Source: Hofstenia miamia (Eukaryota; Xenacoelomorpha; Acoela). Taken from it: 64,000 nucleotides of DNA. The notes under the pieces were generated by a model. It had not been told where the DNA came from, ran no database searches, and saw nothing but the letters and a program-made list of their open reading frames with translations. Positions 24,001-32,999 of this stretch are shown piece after piece. The stretch covers positions 1,687,145 through 1,751,144 of the forward strand of contig SCFE01000056.1 in NCBI GenBank assembly GCA_004352715.1. The letters run 5' to 3'. A program made the position numbers and the translations under genes. Each line of letters starts with the position of its first letter. Position 1 is the stretch's first letter.

Positions 24001-26877
24001 ATCAAAGCTAATTTGTACTCCTCAACATAAGTTTTCATTAGGAACTGACACATGGTGTATGTATAATGGGAACCCCAGTGTATACAAACACAAATATAGA
24101 CTGCCTGATGGTATTAGGGATACTCTTATCAAAACATATGAGGGAAAGTTTTGCAAAACTGACTAGCTTGAGAAATTTCCCCATGCAAGGAACCAAAATG
24201 AAATGAATGCCTCAATGGTATGTTGTGTATATTTGATATCTTATTTTTGATTTTTTCATATTTTTTTCAATTTTCGGGACGCAATTTGTCAAAGACCAGA
24301 TATCAGATGAGCATGAAACTTTGCACAGGTATTCCTCGATGTATTTTCTAGGTGCTCTGGCACCTTTCCGATTTTCAATTAGGAAATTTCACTTTCCTGT
24401 AGAGAAATTTTAAGATTTTTTTGTAATGCCAAAAATCGGATTTTGACATTTATCACCTAAAAAATTCAAAATTTTACCAAATAATACATTTATTACAAAA
24501 CTAGCAGCCAGAGCATTTACATAATAACTATAAATTTCATGTATTTTGAAGCATGAATGGTGAAAAAAATGGTACCAAGTATTTTATTGAATTTTAGCGT
24601 TCCAGCTAGCCATATTAGCTAATTTGCATAATTTATGCAAAAAATTCAAAATCAAAATACAACGTTAAATATTATTTTTTATAAGCTTTCCAATGATACT
24701 AAACTTAAGGAGCTATCTTTGTTAATAAAAAAATTGATTTTTCTGAGATAATACCACCTTAATAACATTCAGAAGAAAATTAGACACAAAGCTAAGGGAA
24801 AACTGCGTACTTTGAAAAAGATTAAGTTTTGTTAAAAGACGTTTAATTTTATCCTCTTTATATATTTGAATTTTAGCGTTTGTAAATAGCTTATATTTTT
24901 TAGATTAAAAGTTTGTAAAAATACTTATTTTTGTTTTTTTTAATGCAAATCATACTATTTTAGTTAAAATTTCAATTTACACACAGTACTTTTATTACAA
25001 CTAGCTTTGTAAAATATACTGTCTCTATTCAAATGCCTCCTTTTTTGCTTTTCTGCTTAAGCACCTGGGCCGTCATTTAGTAGGCTATGAAAGGCTCTTA
25101 AGAAGATCAAATAAACTAAGAAATTAGTGAAAATACGGCATTTGGGGAATGTGATGCAAAATACAATGCAATCAATGCAATAAAATTTCTTCCGGATAGT
25201 CAAATGAGTAAAATGCTTTCTCACCATCAAAATTAGATATATTGCTTAGTTTTAGAAAGTAATGCGTTAATTTTGGAGTGCTCGGAGGCAGTGAGGAAAA
25301 TGCGCATAGAATGACTGTAAACAAATTTTGTTTACGACAGAGAATCTAAAAGGCGCATGCGAATTAGACAGTGATTGCATACCGAAGAACATCACAGAAA
25401 TGCCAATTTTCAGTATCAACAAAAGTGCGTCAGTATTTAGTATCAAAAATAAACGCAAGTGGTAGCGAATATTCGTATTTAGTAAAGCTGGAAGTTGCTG
25501 ATTTTGAGGAACCTCCTGTAACATACAACAGAACTGATGAGGAAATAATTTAATACCGAATAAAACCATTAATACCATACCACAATCAAATAGTTTAAAG
25601 TCATGTGAAGTTGGCTGTCGCAACAGCATCTGATATTGGATTTGAAAGAAAAGATGGTACCATCACACAAAACAAACTCAGTTCAGCCAATGCAAATGTT
25701 TGAAACAAAAAAACAATTTTTTCAAATACTAGAATATTGTGTTTTACTAATATCTGATCAAAATGTTAAATTTTTGGATGATTATGCCACTGGTTCAGTT
25801 GTAATAAAAAACTTGAACTTGTGTTCGATTGTAATAAAAATGAGTATATACTGGGTGTTACACAAATTTTTTTTAAATAACTTTCTTTCTCCACAGTTAG
25901 AGTAAAACTGTCTCTTAGAGCAATCTATCAAATGTTATAGTGATTTTAAGATATTTCATGGTTTTCATCGAGTAGAGTACTGGTAGCACGGTGAGTATGC
26001 ATAACAACCACCAAAATGTAGTTCTTAGAAGGTTTGTCACCTTTCTAGAACTAGACTTTTTTGAATTGTCAACAAAAGCTTGCTTTCAACCCAACCTAAT
26101 GCATAAGTTCAATTCATGTAAGTGAATTGATTTTAAGCATAGTAGAATTGCTTTATAATGACAATGCAAGGTCTAGCTTTGTCTTCGTCGTTATATATGT
26201 AAATGCCCTATTTTTATCGAATTGGGATAGTTGAGAGTGTATTTAACTCACCTACAACATTCTTTTCTTCGTCCACAGCAGTAAGCCAAACATCATTTAA
26301 AGCGTTTTCGATACGCTTCCGTCCTTCAACAGGGTCAATGGTTTCTTGTTTTGCTTCCATTTCCCGAGATGCCTTTACTAGTTCAGAAATTTGATATTCG
26401 TTTTCCTCCTTCAGCTTTGTATTCTAAAATTGAAAAATTAAGCCCAATTTGATTAATATAGAAGAGTGCGAAAACAACATTTCATCTTAAAAATTAACTA
26501 TGTTATATCAAAAGCTCTTCTAAATAAGAGTTACAATTTAAAAGATAAACGCTTACCCTAAGTTTACCACGCTTTACTTTTTGTTGCAACTGATCAAGAT
26601 CATATAGAAGAGAATCCTTCTTCTTTTCTTCGCATGAAATCCTATGAAACAATGCACTTACAGTTATTAAATTGAATTAAAAATTCTAGTTGCTGTATGG
26701 AAAAGGCCAAAATATGCATACCAATTCTGATAAAAAATCGAATAAAGTGAATTAGTAAATATAACTAAGAATTTATGAAATCAAAACTTACTTGTAGGCT
26801 ACAATTGCCTCCCTTGTTTGCATTTGTTCATCATCTCCCTTCTTGCCTTTCTTCGACTTACCAGCCTTCTTACCCAT
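7754..26877 (-). CDS. CCDC83: CCDC83-like coiled-coil protein gene (seven coding exons)
   Basis: Seven minus-strand exons (26792-26877, 26557-26641, 26252-26423, 13306-13473, 11608-11768, 11125-11246, 7754 or 7828-8093) join in frame across GT-AG introns to give 377 codons plus stop. From memory, vertebrate CCDC83 is roughly 410-440 residues. The product starts with a Lys/Gly-rich tail (MGKKAGKSKKGKKG) and then a long coiled coil. Colinear landmarks of the family are T-x-EA-x-x-x-Y after the tail, LKEE, a DYW-x-EY-x-x-VGS segment, EWLKNE, and near the end of the coil a VDDLKI segment followed by KLFLTQ. Exons 1-6 align with the vertebrate protein almost without gaps. The C-terminal part is Ser/Thr-rich and not conserved. 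The family has no known enzymatic activity and is associated with ciliated or testis tissue. Intron 3 (13474-26251) is loaded with transposons. Confidence 0.9.
8869..9203. repeat. two TA microsatellites with a single-N join
   Basis: TGTGTATATATA runs lie at about 8870-8893 and 9170-9203. The second begins right after a single N at 9167 and repeats the same lead-in (ATGTG), which suggests a contig join within a TA tract. Confidence 0.7.
9204..10300 (+). mobile_element. Ty1/Copia retrotransposon 3' fragment
   Basis: The fragment starts at the TA microsatellite in the C-terminal part of the reverse transcriptase region, passes through RNase H and reaches a purine-rich tract (about 10018-10033) followed by TG at 10034, the probable start of the 3' LTR. 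The end of the LTR could not be fixed. The 5' half of the element is missing. It lies in CCDC83 intron 6 in the opposite orientation to the gene. Confidence 0.75.
9226..9996 (+). pseudogene. Copia pol relic (end of RT plus RNase H)
   Basis: Segments typical of Copia pol appear in order: ADELIFSG (from the RT), a KFLGM-like segment, LSKEDYI, SRPDIS-x-EVAKM, the RNase H start LYSDASFG, a W-x-SKK segment, SALSAETIAL and near the end LADGLTK. The long open frame 9352-9840 keeps the RNase H acidic residues (D in YSDAS, E in SAET). Stop codons at about 9318 and after 9838 separate it from the flanking parts, so it is not a functional gene. Confidence 0.8.
11125..11246 (-). CDS. CCDC83: CCDC83 coding exon 6
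   Basis: The acceptor TTTTTTAAG precedes 11246 and the donor GTATTT follows 11125. The exon encodes the end of the coil and the conserved CKVDDLKIT segment. It joins to exon 7 through a split Lys codon. Confidence 0.87.
11608..11768 (-). CDS. CCDC83: CCDC83 coding exon 5
   Basis: The acceptor ATATTTAG precedes 11768 and the donor GTAAAT follows 11608. The exon completes a Glu codon from exon 4 and ends with DHEWLKNE, a conserved position in the family. Confidence 0.88.
12361..13032. repeat. tandem repeat, three copies of a 224-bp unit
   Basis: Copies start at 12361, 12585 and 12809 and look identical. A partial fourth start (ATCACAT) begins at 13033. The repeat lies in CCDC83 intron 4. The 61-codon open frame seen twice inside it is a product of the repeat, not a gene. 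Confidence 0.93.
13306..13473 (-). CDS. CCDC83: CCDC83 coding exon 4
   Basis: The acceptor ATATTTTAG precedes 13473 and the donor GTTTGT follows 13306. This 168-nt, phase 1 to 1 exon carries the most recognisable landmark, DYWREYRDVGS, and ends at DEMS. Confidence 0.9.
13474..14259. other. CCDC83 intron 3, proximal part
   Basis: AT-rich intronic sequence with a short AAT/ATT microsatellite at about 14227-14256. No other feature was recognised. Confidence 0.5.
14560..15220 (+). pseudogene. LINE ORF1 relic with SGNH hydrolase fold
   Basis: The recognisable core is at 14610-15180. It has VCIGNSLL (the GDSL-type block I), an F-x-SYSGRNT segment (block II-like), a TIILNTGTID segment (block III-like, G-x-ND equivalent) and YGIHLSYKG (the catalytic D-x-x-H block, here with the Asp replaced). 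Such esterase domains are found in ORF1 of CR1/L2-clade LINEs. Stops occur before and after the 14630-15001 open frame. The block I Asp (G-D-S) reads Asn and the last block has lost its Asp, so it is probably inactive as well as broken. Confidence 0.7.
15517..17975 (+). pseudogene. LINE ORF2 relic (endonuclease and reverse transcriptase)
   Basis: Endonuclease signatures are HANPG, YFNACSIKG, ITETWLD, a GRGGGL segment after a frameshift near 15880, GDYNMNYLD at about 16112 and SDQY (the S-D-H position). A Lys/Asn-rich linker runs to 16914. The RT is internally deleted: SGRKQRVKIG is soon followed by VPQGKGP, then YQYADDT (17135-17155) and VTYLGIQID. A C-terminal frame runs 17478-17975. At least three frameshifts or stops interrupt it. 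Confidence 0.85.
18056..18530 (-). mobile_element. AAT microsatellite and probable minus-strand LINE 3' end
   Basis: (AAT)n at 18056-18095 is the complement of a TTA-type tail, like those ending the other LINEs in this window. The adjoining sequence, read on the minus strand, ends in GGGCTACCTGCCCACGTTAT before the tail. No coding domain can be read with confidence, so the assignment rests on the tail. Confidence 0.45.
18534..18703 (-). CDS. putative exon nested in CCDC83 intron 3, unassigned
   Basis: A 170-nt minus-strand segment begins after a CACAG acceptor and ends at a GTAAAT donor (18533-18528), open throughout in phase 0 (56 codons plus 2 nt). Its translation is well mixed and protein-like, including EWLPGELKG, VKHIAAELGGRH and FQIDYNGFG. 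It cannot belong to CCDC83, because exon 3 ends in phase 1 and exons 3 and 4 already align without a gap. It may be an exon of a nested gene or a fragment of an unrecognised element. A faint resemblance to the EWLPG region of retroelement RNase H is not enough to name it. Confidence 0.4.
19240..19400 (+). pseudogene. THAP zinc-finger domain relic
   Basis: The frame from 19270 reads FKFPKDPQMRSMW, then TMICDKHF, matching the F-P-x-D-x-x-x-x-x-W and C-x-x-H-F blocks of the C2CH THAP DNA-binding domain found at the N-terminus of P-element-type transposases. The first cysteines cannot be read cleanly and the frame is closed on both sides. It is probably the N-terminus of the transposase relic at 20480-22025, now separated from it by a LINE insertion. 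Confidence 0.65.
19690..20215 (-). mobile_element. LINE fragment, antisense (family with YVDDT copies elsewhere)
   Basis: The minus strand encodes an endonuclease-to-RT linker: a DTSVVPVPVQLSDH segment with the S-D-H endonuclease end motif, then a long linker with ISPFYFSS and WNKLEFFERRY. It has frameshifts. Style and G+A-rich plus-strand composition match the LINE fragments at 29929-31030, 34738-35160 and 51320-52250. It interrupts the P-type transposase relic. Confidence 0.6.
20480..22025 (+). pseudogene. P-element/THAP9-like transposase relic
   Basis: Fragments in three frames, in order, match the P-element transposase family: a SRYSLKK-x-YSxxVIRFALLLRIHS segment (20640-20715), YDVVHLIKTIRNNW (20819-20860), which is the conserved H-L-x-K-x-x-RNN block of the RNase H-like domain, KLSVKLALTIFD, TAEFIKI, then DPPEKTFGRYRQLSGGSFLV (21432-21491), the C-terminal RNase H block, followed by a short region ending ICHICINILF near 22022. 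Stops and frameshifts occur at about 20716, 21192 and 21785. A LINE fragment abuts its 3' end. Confidence 0.75.
22026..22417 (+). mobile_element. LINE RT C-terminal fragment
   Basis: The frame from about 22060 reads an SYLGVEID segment, then LKFEKF and a KKMTTGIRYLYHLR segment and ends with a cysteine-containing stretch before a stop at 22417. This is the region just after the RT thumb of CR1/L2-like LINEs (compare VTYLGIQID at about 17370). It is a short 5'-truncated piece that replaces the end of the P-type transposase relic. Confidence 0.7.
22877..24215 (+). pseudogene. Mutator-like transposase relic
   Basis: Successive fragments resemble the Mutator-like transposase family common in invertebrates. 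They are a basic N-terminus (22877-23176), NMPPPPTPANVKKLEHQI (23355-23405), a VVVGTDCRVSV segment at the position of the catalytic D-G-T-W, a DTVISVLI-x-S segment, KLECVGHVQK-like sequence near 23820, LGGRGKLTDEKVEILQNYYG (23894-23953), SLGTDTWCMYN near 24040-24070 and a YKHKYRLPDG segment. There are several frameshifts, and the D-G-T-W motif has lost its Trp. It probably supplied the TIRs at 19040 and 25088. Confidence 0.7.
24216..25039. other. AT-rich non-coding interior of the composite element
   Basis: No ORF or repeat family was recognised. It separates the Mutator-like relic from the right terminal repeat. Confidence 0.4.
25098..26251. other. distal part of CCDC83 intron 3
   Basis: Short open frames at 25267-25629 (minus) and 25636-25905 (plus) have no recognisable motif. 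Nothing else was identified. Confidence 0.4.
26252..26423 (-). CDS. CCDC83: CCDC83 coding exon 3
   Basis: The acceptor CAATTTTAG precedes 26423 and the donor GTGAGT follows 26252. Its 57 codons include NTKLKEENEYQI near the start and DEEKNVV at the end, both matching the family. Confidence 0.9.
26557..26641 (-). CDS. CCDC83: CCDC83 coding exon 2
   Basis: The acceptor TTTCATAG precedes 26641 and the donor GTAAGC follows 26557. The 85-nt exon supplies the third base of a Lys codon and 28 codons of charged coiled coil. Confidence 0.88.
26792..26877 (-). CDS. CCDC83: CCDC83 coding exon 1
   Basis: Begins at ATG 26877-26875 and encodes a Lys/Gly-rich N-terminus and the conserved TREAIVAY segment. 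The donor is GTAAGT right after 26792. It contributes 28 codons plus 2 nt. Confidence 0.88.
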
Positions 26878-29800
26878 TTCTAAAATCCCAATTTTTGTAA
26901 ACATTAACGCACTAATAAATAAATAATTTTAGTGGAGTGAATACTTTCAACTAACTTTCGCGAGATTTTAACTAGTTTATAGAGCTGAAGACAAATTCAC
27001 TCACTTCTAAGAGATAGCTTATATCAAAGATTCCAGCAAGAGGGAATCTACTTAAGTAGCAAAAAATGAAAGAGTGCCTATGTTTTTACATTACATTCAA
27101 AATTTTACTGAATTATAATCCGGATAATTTCAGCTTCAGTTTTAAATTGTATTTCGAGTAGTTTCAGTTTCAGTTCGTCCATTTCAATTTATTATATATT
27201 TCAGTTTTTCGCCTAAACTATTTCTATGCCCCAAATGTCCATAAGAATATATTTGTTATACTAAGTTCAATTACTAACTGCAATGACAAATTAGCTTTAT
27301 ATTACGGCTGAGCAGAAACGAGCGGTAAAGAATAAAAATAATGGATAAATTGCGAAAAGATGTTACAAAATTAAGAAGTGGTCATTCATATAACATTTAA
27401 CACCATTTTGAGGAAGAACTAACCAGAATTGTCCTAGTGAGGTACAGATGGAACAAATATTTCTCGAATTTATTTCGTATACTCGTTCACTTTCATAATG
27501 TTTTTGTGCGTTGAATTGGTGGTGATATGAAAATAAAAACAAATGTAAAACGTTCAGAGTGAAATGAAAATTAATCAATACAGCACTTCAACGTACAGCC
27601 CAAATCATATTATATATATATAATATATTTCGCTATGATTTAATGCTATTAAAATTAAATTATTTTAAATTTGATTTTCGATCATTTTATGATCGGTAAT
27701 GGCATAATATAGTGGAATTATGGAAGAAAAGCTGATAAATTTGCGAAAATAGCAGTGGAATTGTGTTTGAAAAAGACGTTAACGGTGAAAAGGGTCTGTT
27801 AAATAGGGGAATTTGTGGTACTCTGTTTTGAAAAGCGAAAATTTTATCATTTCAAAACTGTTTTATTTATTTTTAGCTGCTAAAACTGTGCCACAATGAA
27901 AATATACGAAATACCCAAAAATAAGCAAAATAAAAATTTTTTATTTTTGACCAAACAACCAAAATTTTTCAGTACCATAGTTTAAATTTTCCCTGTTTTT
28001 ATATCAGAAATTTTGAAATGAAAATATTAACTTTTGTAGGTCCTATGAGCAAAACTAAGGGCCTTTGGGCACTAAAGTGCCTGCTATCTGCCTTCTGGAA
28101 TATTGGTCCAGTCACAGAAACAATTTCATGGACATATTTTTAAAGGTCCATTTTAACAAATCGCACAGTTTTTTTTACTTTTTTGTGAAATTTGCGAGCT
28201 GGGCATAAAAATTGCAGAAAATCGAGATTTTAATTTTTTCGTAAAAACATCTGTGTGCCCGGTTTATTTACGCAAATCCATTTTTTTTCAAAAATGTGTA
28301 GAATGGGAACTAGGCTATTAGTGAGCAAAATTTGACGGGCTAAACTTTTCTCAATCAAAAGTGACCAAAGTGGACAATATTTTTGAGACAGAGGGAGTAT
28401 AACTTAAAAAACTCAAACAAAGCTATTTCAGTCATTCATAATTAGAGGAATTGTAACATTTTACAGAATTTCATAATTTATTGTGCTAAATAGAAGATAC
28501 TTTAAAATATGTTTTAACATTTATGCCAAATTTAATAAATGCAACCTAATGCATAATAACAACTATTTTTATTCAACTAGCTTTAACATACACCATAATA
28601 CCTTTTTGAATATGTTCTTACTGATGGTATTGACAAAACCTATATTGCACCATTGACATTCAATTCTTACAAATACAACCATTATAGCTCCATATTTAAA
28701 ATGGATTTCACTTGGATTTCTTAAACTTTACTCAATTAAATTTTCAAAAAACAAAATTGTTGATTGTAAACCTTGCCTCTTTAAATTAAATCCTAATCAG
28801 AAAAATGCGTCACTATCATACATTTGTAAATTCCATTAATTTTCTTCAATTTTATTTAGAATATGTAAGTAAATATTGCCGCTTTGATACTTAAGTAAAA
28901 ATCGGATATTTTCTAGCCCCGATTCCACATGTCGTGACACCAAGGTTTAAAAACTAAATAACCAATAAAAGTACATCCTGCGGTGAAGATATGGAATAGG
29001 ATGCAAGATCAAGAATACGATAAAATACAAAAAATGTAAACATCGAAATTTTAATTGGATTACCAGAACGCACAGCACACAATTAGTTCAGGATAAATAT
29101 TTTGCCACGGTAGGTTATAAACCCAATGAGCATTAAAAATAATTTTACCATAATCCAATAAACAAAAGCTTAAAAAACTAAAATAAAAGTGGAATAATAA
29201 AATCTATCCTCTGATGACTTAACCAAAATAAAAACAATTTTAATTTATGCTATACAAGTAGTTTGCACCTGTTAATATTAAATATAATCATTTCATATCT
29301 TTGTACATTGATTTATAAATTCCACTCAATAAGCCTTCCCGCGAACGGCAGAAATAAATCTAATTTTGTGTGAAAATATGTTATTTTGCCACATACAGTT
29401 CTCCATTGCAATGTTATTGTAGTTTCAATGCCATTTGTCGATTTATTTTGTAAGCTTGTGTTAAATTCACTTGAATAATCCACGAAAATCATAACCATTG
29501 ATGTGTTTTCTATTTAAACATGCGTATATGCAGTGTACTTTATATAGTAAAACGACCATGCGTCTTTCTATGCAAAATGGTTACATTTTTCGGTAATATA
29601 AGTGTATCATCTTGTGATAAATTGGCATTGACACTATTGGCATAAAAAATTTAAGATTATCCAGTATAACGTCCTTATAACATTTGACCTGTTTGCAGCA
29701 GTCATAAAAATTTGTATTATAAAATTTCTACAAAACCATACATTCGCATAACTCTTAGAATTCGAATATTTAATTTTTCGAACAAGGCTCAGTATACCTA

Positions 29801-29928
29801 CTTCTGCTAATAGGGAAATAGTTTTATCATTTTGAAAAATTATTTTTAATTTCGGCTCTTACAATGCGTATAGATTTTATCAGGATACATAATTGCTCGA
29901 ATTTTACTATGAACAATTTCATTATGTA
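26878..29928. other. intergenic sequence upstream of CCDC83
   Basis: It holds the presumed promoter side of CCDC83, a TA microsatellite (about 27608-27630) and, at about 28340-28399, a sequence ending GACAGAGGGAGTA next to TA that resembles a mariner/Stowaway-type terminus. I saw no matching opposite end. Several poly-T-rich stretches are present and no gene is supported. Confidence 0.4.
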
Positions 29929-31030
29929 TAATAATAAATGACTTTATTGGTCACTGAAGGCAAACACTACAAAAATATAAAAACAAATCAAGTTTGACGG
30001 CAGAGAGGATAGCGGCAGACGATAAAGTAGGAGCAGATGGAAGACTGGGTGATGTTGGAGAAGGGTTTAGCAAAGAGGATAAACATCACAGATTTCTTGT
30101 AGCTCGGCGGTGGGGAAAGAAATCAATGGCTGTTGGAGGGTTGAGAGTCAAGATGGAATTAGCAGCAATACAAGCACGATTGAAAAACTAGTGAAGGGTG
30201 CAATGTTTCTTGGGACGACGAATGGAGAAAGCGACATCATCAGAATGAGTGGAGCTGGAATTAAGAAATCCAAGGAATCAAGGTACAATTTGAGAGTGAG
30301 CAAGCGATTGAACAGGAGGAGTTAACAGGCATGGAAGTAGAGTGACAGCGGGAGTGGAGAATTTGAGAAGAGCATCTTTGTATGGCAAGGGAGAGATCCA
30401 TTTGAATGCACGCTTCTGGAAACGTTCCATAGAGTGGAACAAGGAACGAGAAGGCCACCAACAGAGAGAAGCATAGAGAATGGCGAGAGGAATGGAATTG
30501 AACGAAGAGAGTTTCACAGCAGCAGGGGAATTAAAGGGAACATTGTGGAAGAAGGCAAATATTGCGCAAGGACACATTTTCAGTCCAATTTAAGTTTGCA
30601 GCATAGTTGAACTCCAAGATGAGTATGAAGAGGAGAAAAGTAAACAGGGAGAGGCAGATCAGAAGGAGGAGATACAGAAAAGAAAATAACATATGCTTGG
30701 TTGGACTAAAATCAAGATGGTTAACGGAAGACCAAATAGATAAAAGCTCAAGATCAGAGGTAATATTGGAGGCAAAAGAACTACCAACGTTGAAAATCGC
30801 AGTGTCATCGACGTACAGTAGACAGGACGAGTTGAGGACAGATTGAGGGAGGTCATTGACAGCAACGAAGAAGAGAACAGCAAACACAGAACCTTTACGA
30901 GCACCACAAGAGACAAAGGCAGAAGAAATAGACGAGTTGATTTTGACACACTGACGACGATTGGACAGGTATTAAAACATTCATGCAATTATGAGCGCCT
31001 TAGTTGTTGCACGCCTAAGAAAGTGTGTGC
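29929..31030 (-). mobile_element. LINE fragment, antisense, with RT and 3' tail
   Basis: Read on the minus strand, a broken RT carries VFAVLFFVAVNDLPQS, LLYVDDTAIF (about 30790-30820; catalytic Y-V-D-D) and, after frameshifts, LAANLNWTE and a WPSRSLFHSMERFQKRAFKW segment (about 30400-30460). It ends with AATAAAGTCATTTATTATTA at 29930-29951, a polyadenylation-like signal followed by an ATT-type tail. The 5' part is missing. Copies of the same family lie at 19690, 34738, 46947 and probably 51320. Confidence 0.8.
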
Positions 31031-31069
31031 AAAAAAGGAATGCGATATTTATTATAGAAATCTGTTTTG

Positions 31070-31860
31070 ATAATAGGATGTATTTTCTATATATATCTAA
31101 TGGCTTCGGAACACAAAGATCTGTTGTGGAATGCTTTGGTTAACGGTGTATACTTGGATCAGGTGAGAATACATCTTCTGGAGCTAAAGGACAACAAGGC
31201 AAGTCTGTCTAATTGTATTGCTGTCGCTATTGCGTCGAGATGTCATGTGATTTCCCCTGGTCATTCAAGGCAGAGACGGGTCATGTTGGTCAAGTTGCCA
31301 GTGTTATTGCAAATGAACAATCAGACGATCAGGTGATAGCAGCTTCAGGTAGTTTTAATCGGATCGGTCAGTAGATCAATGCATCTATTGCGGATGTGAA
31401 AGACATCCACGGGATAGGTGCCCGGTGAGGAATGGTATATGCAGGAAGTGTGGAAAGTAAGGTCACTAGGCATGTGTGTATATGTCTAGCAGGCTAGAGT
31501 TTTTTTTGAAACATCCTTAAGGAAAAGTGTTAATTCAATCCCGTGTTTGTTAAAAAACGTAATTCAAATCTGGTTTACTCTGATGTTGATAATGGAAAGG
31601 AGTCTTTTCCAGGACTTATAGACACTGGCTCTACAGATAGTTTCATTTGTGAGAAGTTGTTGCAGCTTTTGGGTTTAACGTACACAAAATATTTACAAAA
31701 ATTTTTGCTAGCCAACATACCTTCTTTGAATATCACGGGTTCAGTAAATCTCGACATTTGAATCCTAGGGAATATCCAGAATGTGACGTTTAATGTGGCC
31801 TCGTCATTAGTCGCGGACATTATAATACGTCTAATGTTCTTGGCAAACACGAAAGAGTTA
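31070..31860 (+). pseudogene. Gypsy gag zinc knuckles and aspartic protease relic
   Basis: At 31380-31470 two CCHC-type knuckles can be read (CIYCG-x-x-x-H-x-RD-x-CPV, then CRKCGK with a stop inside the second). The protease segment at about 31600-31840 carries the catalytic LIDTGSTDSFI motif and continues to a stop at about 31759. An N-terminal gag-like frame runs 31067-31336. The reading frames are separate and broken. Confidence 0.75.
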
Positions 31861-32029
31861 GTTTTAATTTCGTTGGAGAGGGTTCAGCAAAGGATTTCGG
31901 CACATTGTGTTCAGTTTTCCCCATGATGAAGCTTGAACCAGTGGATCTCTTCCAAGGGTTGAGGCAGGATGTCAAACCAGTTGTCACGAAGTCTAGGCAC
32001 ATGGAAAACGGGATAGGGAATTCATGCGA

Positions 32030-32900
32030 GTTGAGGTTCAATCACTTTTAGACAAAGTGGAGGGCTCAGGCATTTGTCTATCGAGGATCAAATAAACCGA
32101 GGATGGTAATCAATTACTCTGAAACAATCAATACATACACAAAACATGCCTATGCTTACCTACCTGTTCCACAAGATCGATGATATACTCAACAAAGCCG
32201 CAAAATCTAGGTGCTTCTCCAAAATTGAATTGAAAAGTGCATATTATCAAATACCAATTAAGGAAACCAACCAGCCATACACAGCTTTCGAGGTCGATGG
32301 AAAGCTTTATAAGTTTTCCCAGATTCCGTTTGGGGTGACCAATGCCGTCCTGGTGTATCAGTGGATAGTTGATGCATTAATGATGAATTAATCTCCAATG
32401 ATATATTTATTGGTGGTTCAACACTGGAGGAACATTATAAGGCGTTGGAAAAGTTCATTTCCGCTACTAAAGCATGTTTTGAAAGATGATGATATCAAGA
32501 GCGACCTGGAGCAGCTCCGATCTCTGATGGAGCTACCTGTTCCAACTAACGTAAATGAATTGCACCATCTCTTGGAATCCTTCCGTACAACTCCAAATGG
32601 ATACCAGACTACTCAAAGTTACAGCCTCTTCTCGAATCAGCAAAGCAAAACCACTTCCCTTTAGCAGATGATAGTGTCAAGGATAGATGAGTTGAATAAG
32701 CTAATTTCACATGCATTGCTTACCACGCCTCGACAAGATGGAGGGCCACTTTTTCTTGTGACAGATGCCTTCAGTTCAGCGATTGGATCAATCCCATCAT
32801 AGCAAGGTCATCCATTAGTATATTTCCCTATGACATTAAATGCAGGAGAATATGCACCAGTCGGTCGTTGAGTGTGAAGATATGGTAGAGTTTTCACAAG
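32030..32900 (+). pseudogene. Gypsy reverse transcriptase and RNase H relic
   Basis: Frame 32146-32391 shows KIDDILNKAAK, a CFSKIELKSAYYQIPI segment (motif A, with the catalytic Asp replaced by Glu), then PYTAFEVDGKLYKFSQIPFG and GVTNAV (motif B). The Y-x-DD box is degraded: the next frame reads NDIFIGGSTLEEH. Later pieces include WIPDYSKL and, for RNase H, an FLVTDASSSAIGS-like segment near 32750. Two catalytic substitutions and stops make it non-functional. Confidence 0.75.
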
Positions 32901-32999
32901 CAATCCGAATTTCTGCGGAATTTTCCCACAGTAGTTAAGATGGACCAATAGTCAGTTTCATTCATTTTCTCCAATAATAAATCTCGTATCAAAAATGAC

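Larger units (their letters stand above)
19031..25097. mobile_element. TIR-bounded composite transposon with 9-bp duplication
   Basis: Inverted ends of about 30 bp beginning ATAGCCTACTAAATGACGG lie at 19040 and, reversed, end at 25088. They are flanked by GAAAGACTC (19031-19039) and GAAAGGCTC (25089-25097), a 9-bp duplication with one mismatch. A 9-bp duplication fits Mutator-like elements, and a Mutator-like transposase relic lies nearest the right end. The interior also holds a THAP domain and a P-element-type transposase relic, plus two LINE fragments, so this is an old element with nested insertions. Confidence 0.75.

Noticed and set aside
29313-29498. Minus-strand frame starting with an FVDYSSEFNT segment that recalls RT motif A
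   Set aside because: No other RT motif is nearby in any frame and the rest does not fit a LINE, so it is likely chance.
30607-31070. Plus-strand Arg/Glu-rich frames over the LINE at 29929-31030
   Set aside because: They are shadows of the antisense RT coding sequence, which carries the diagnostic YVDDT box.
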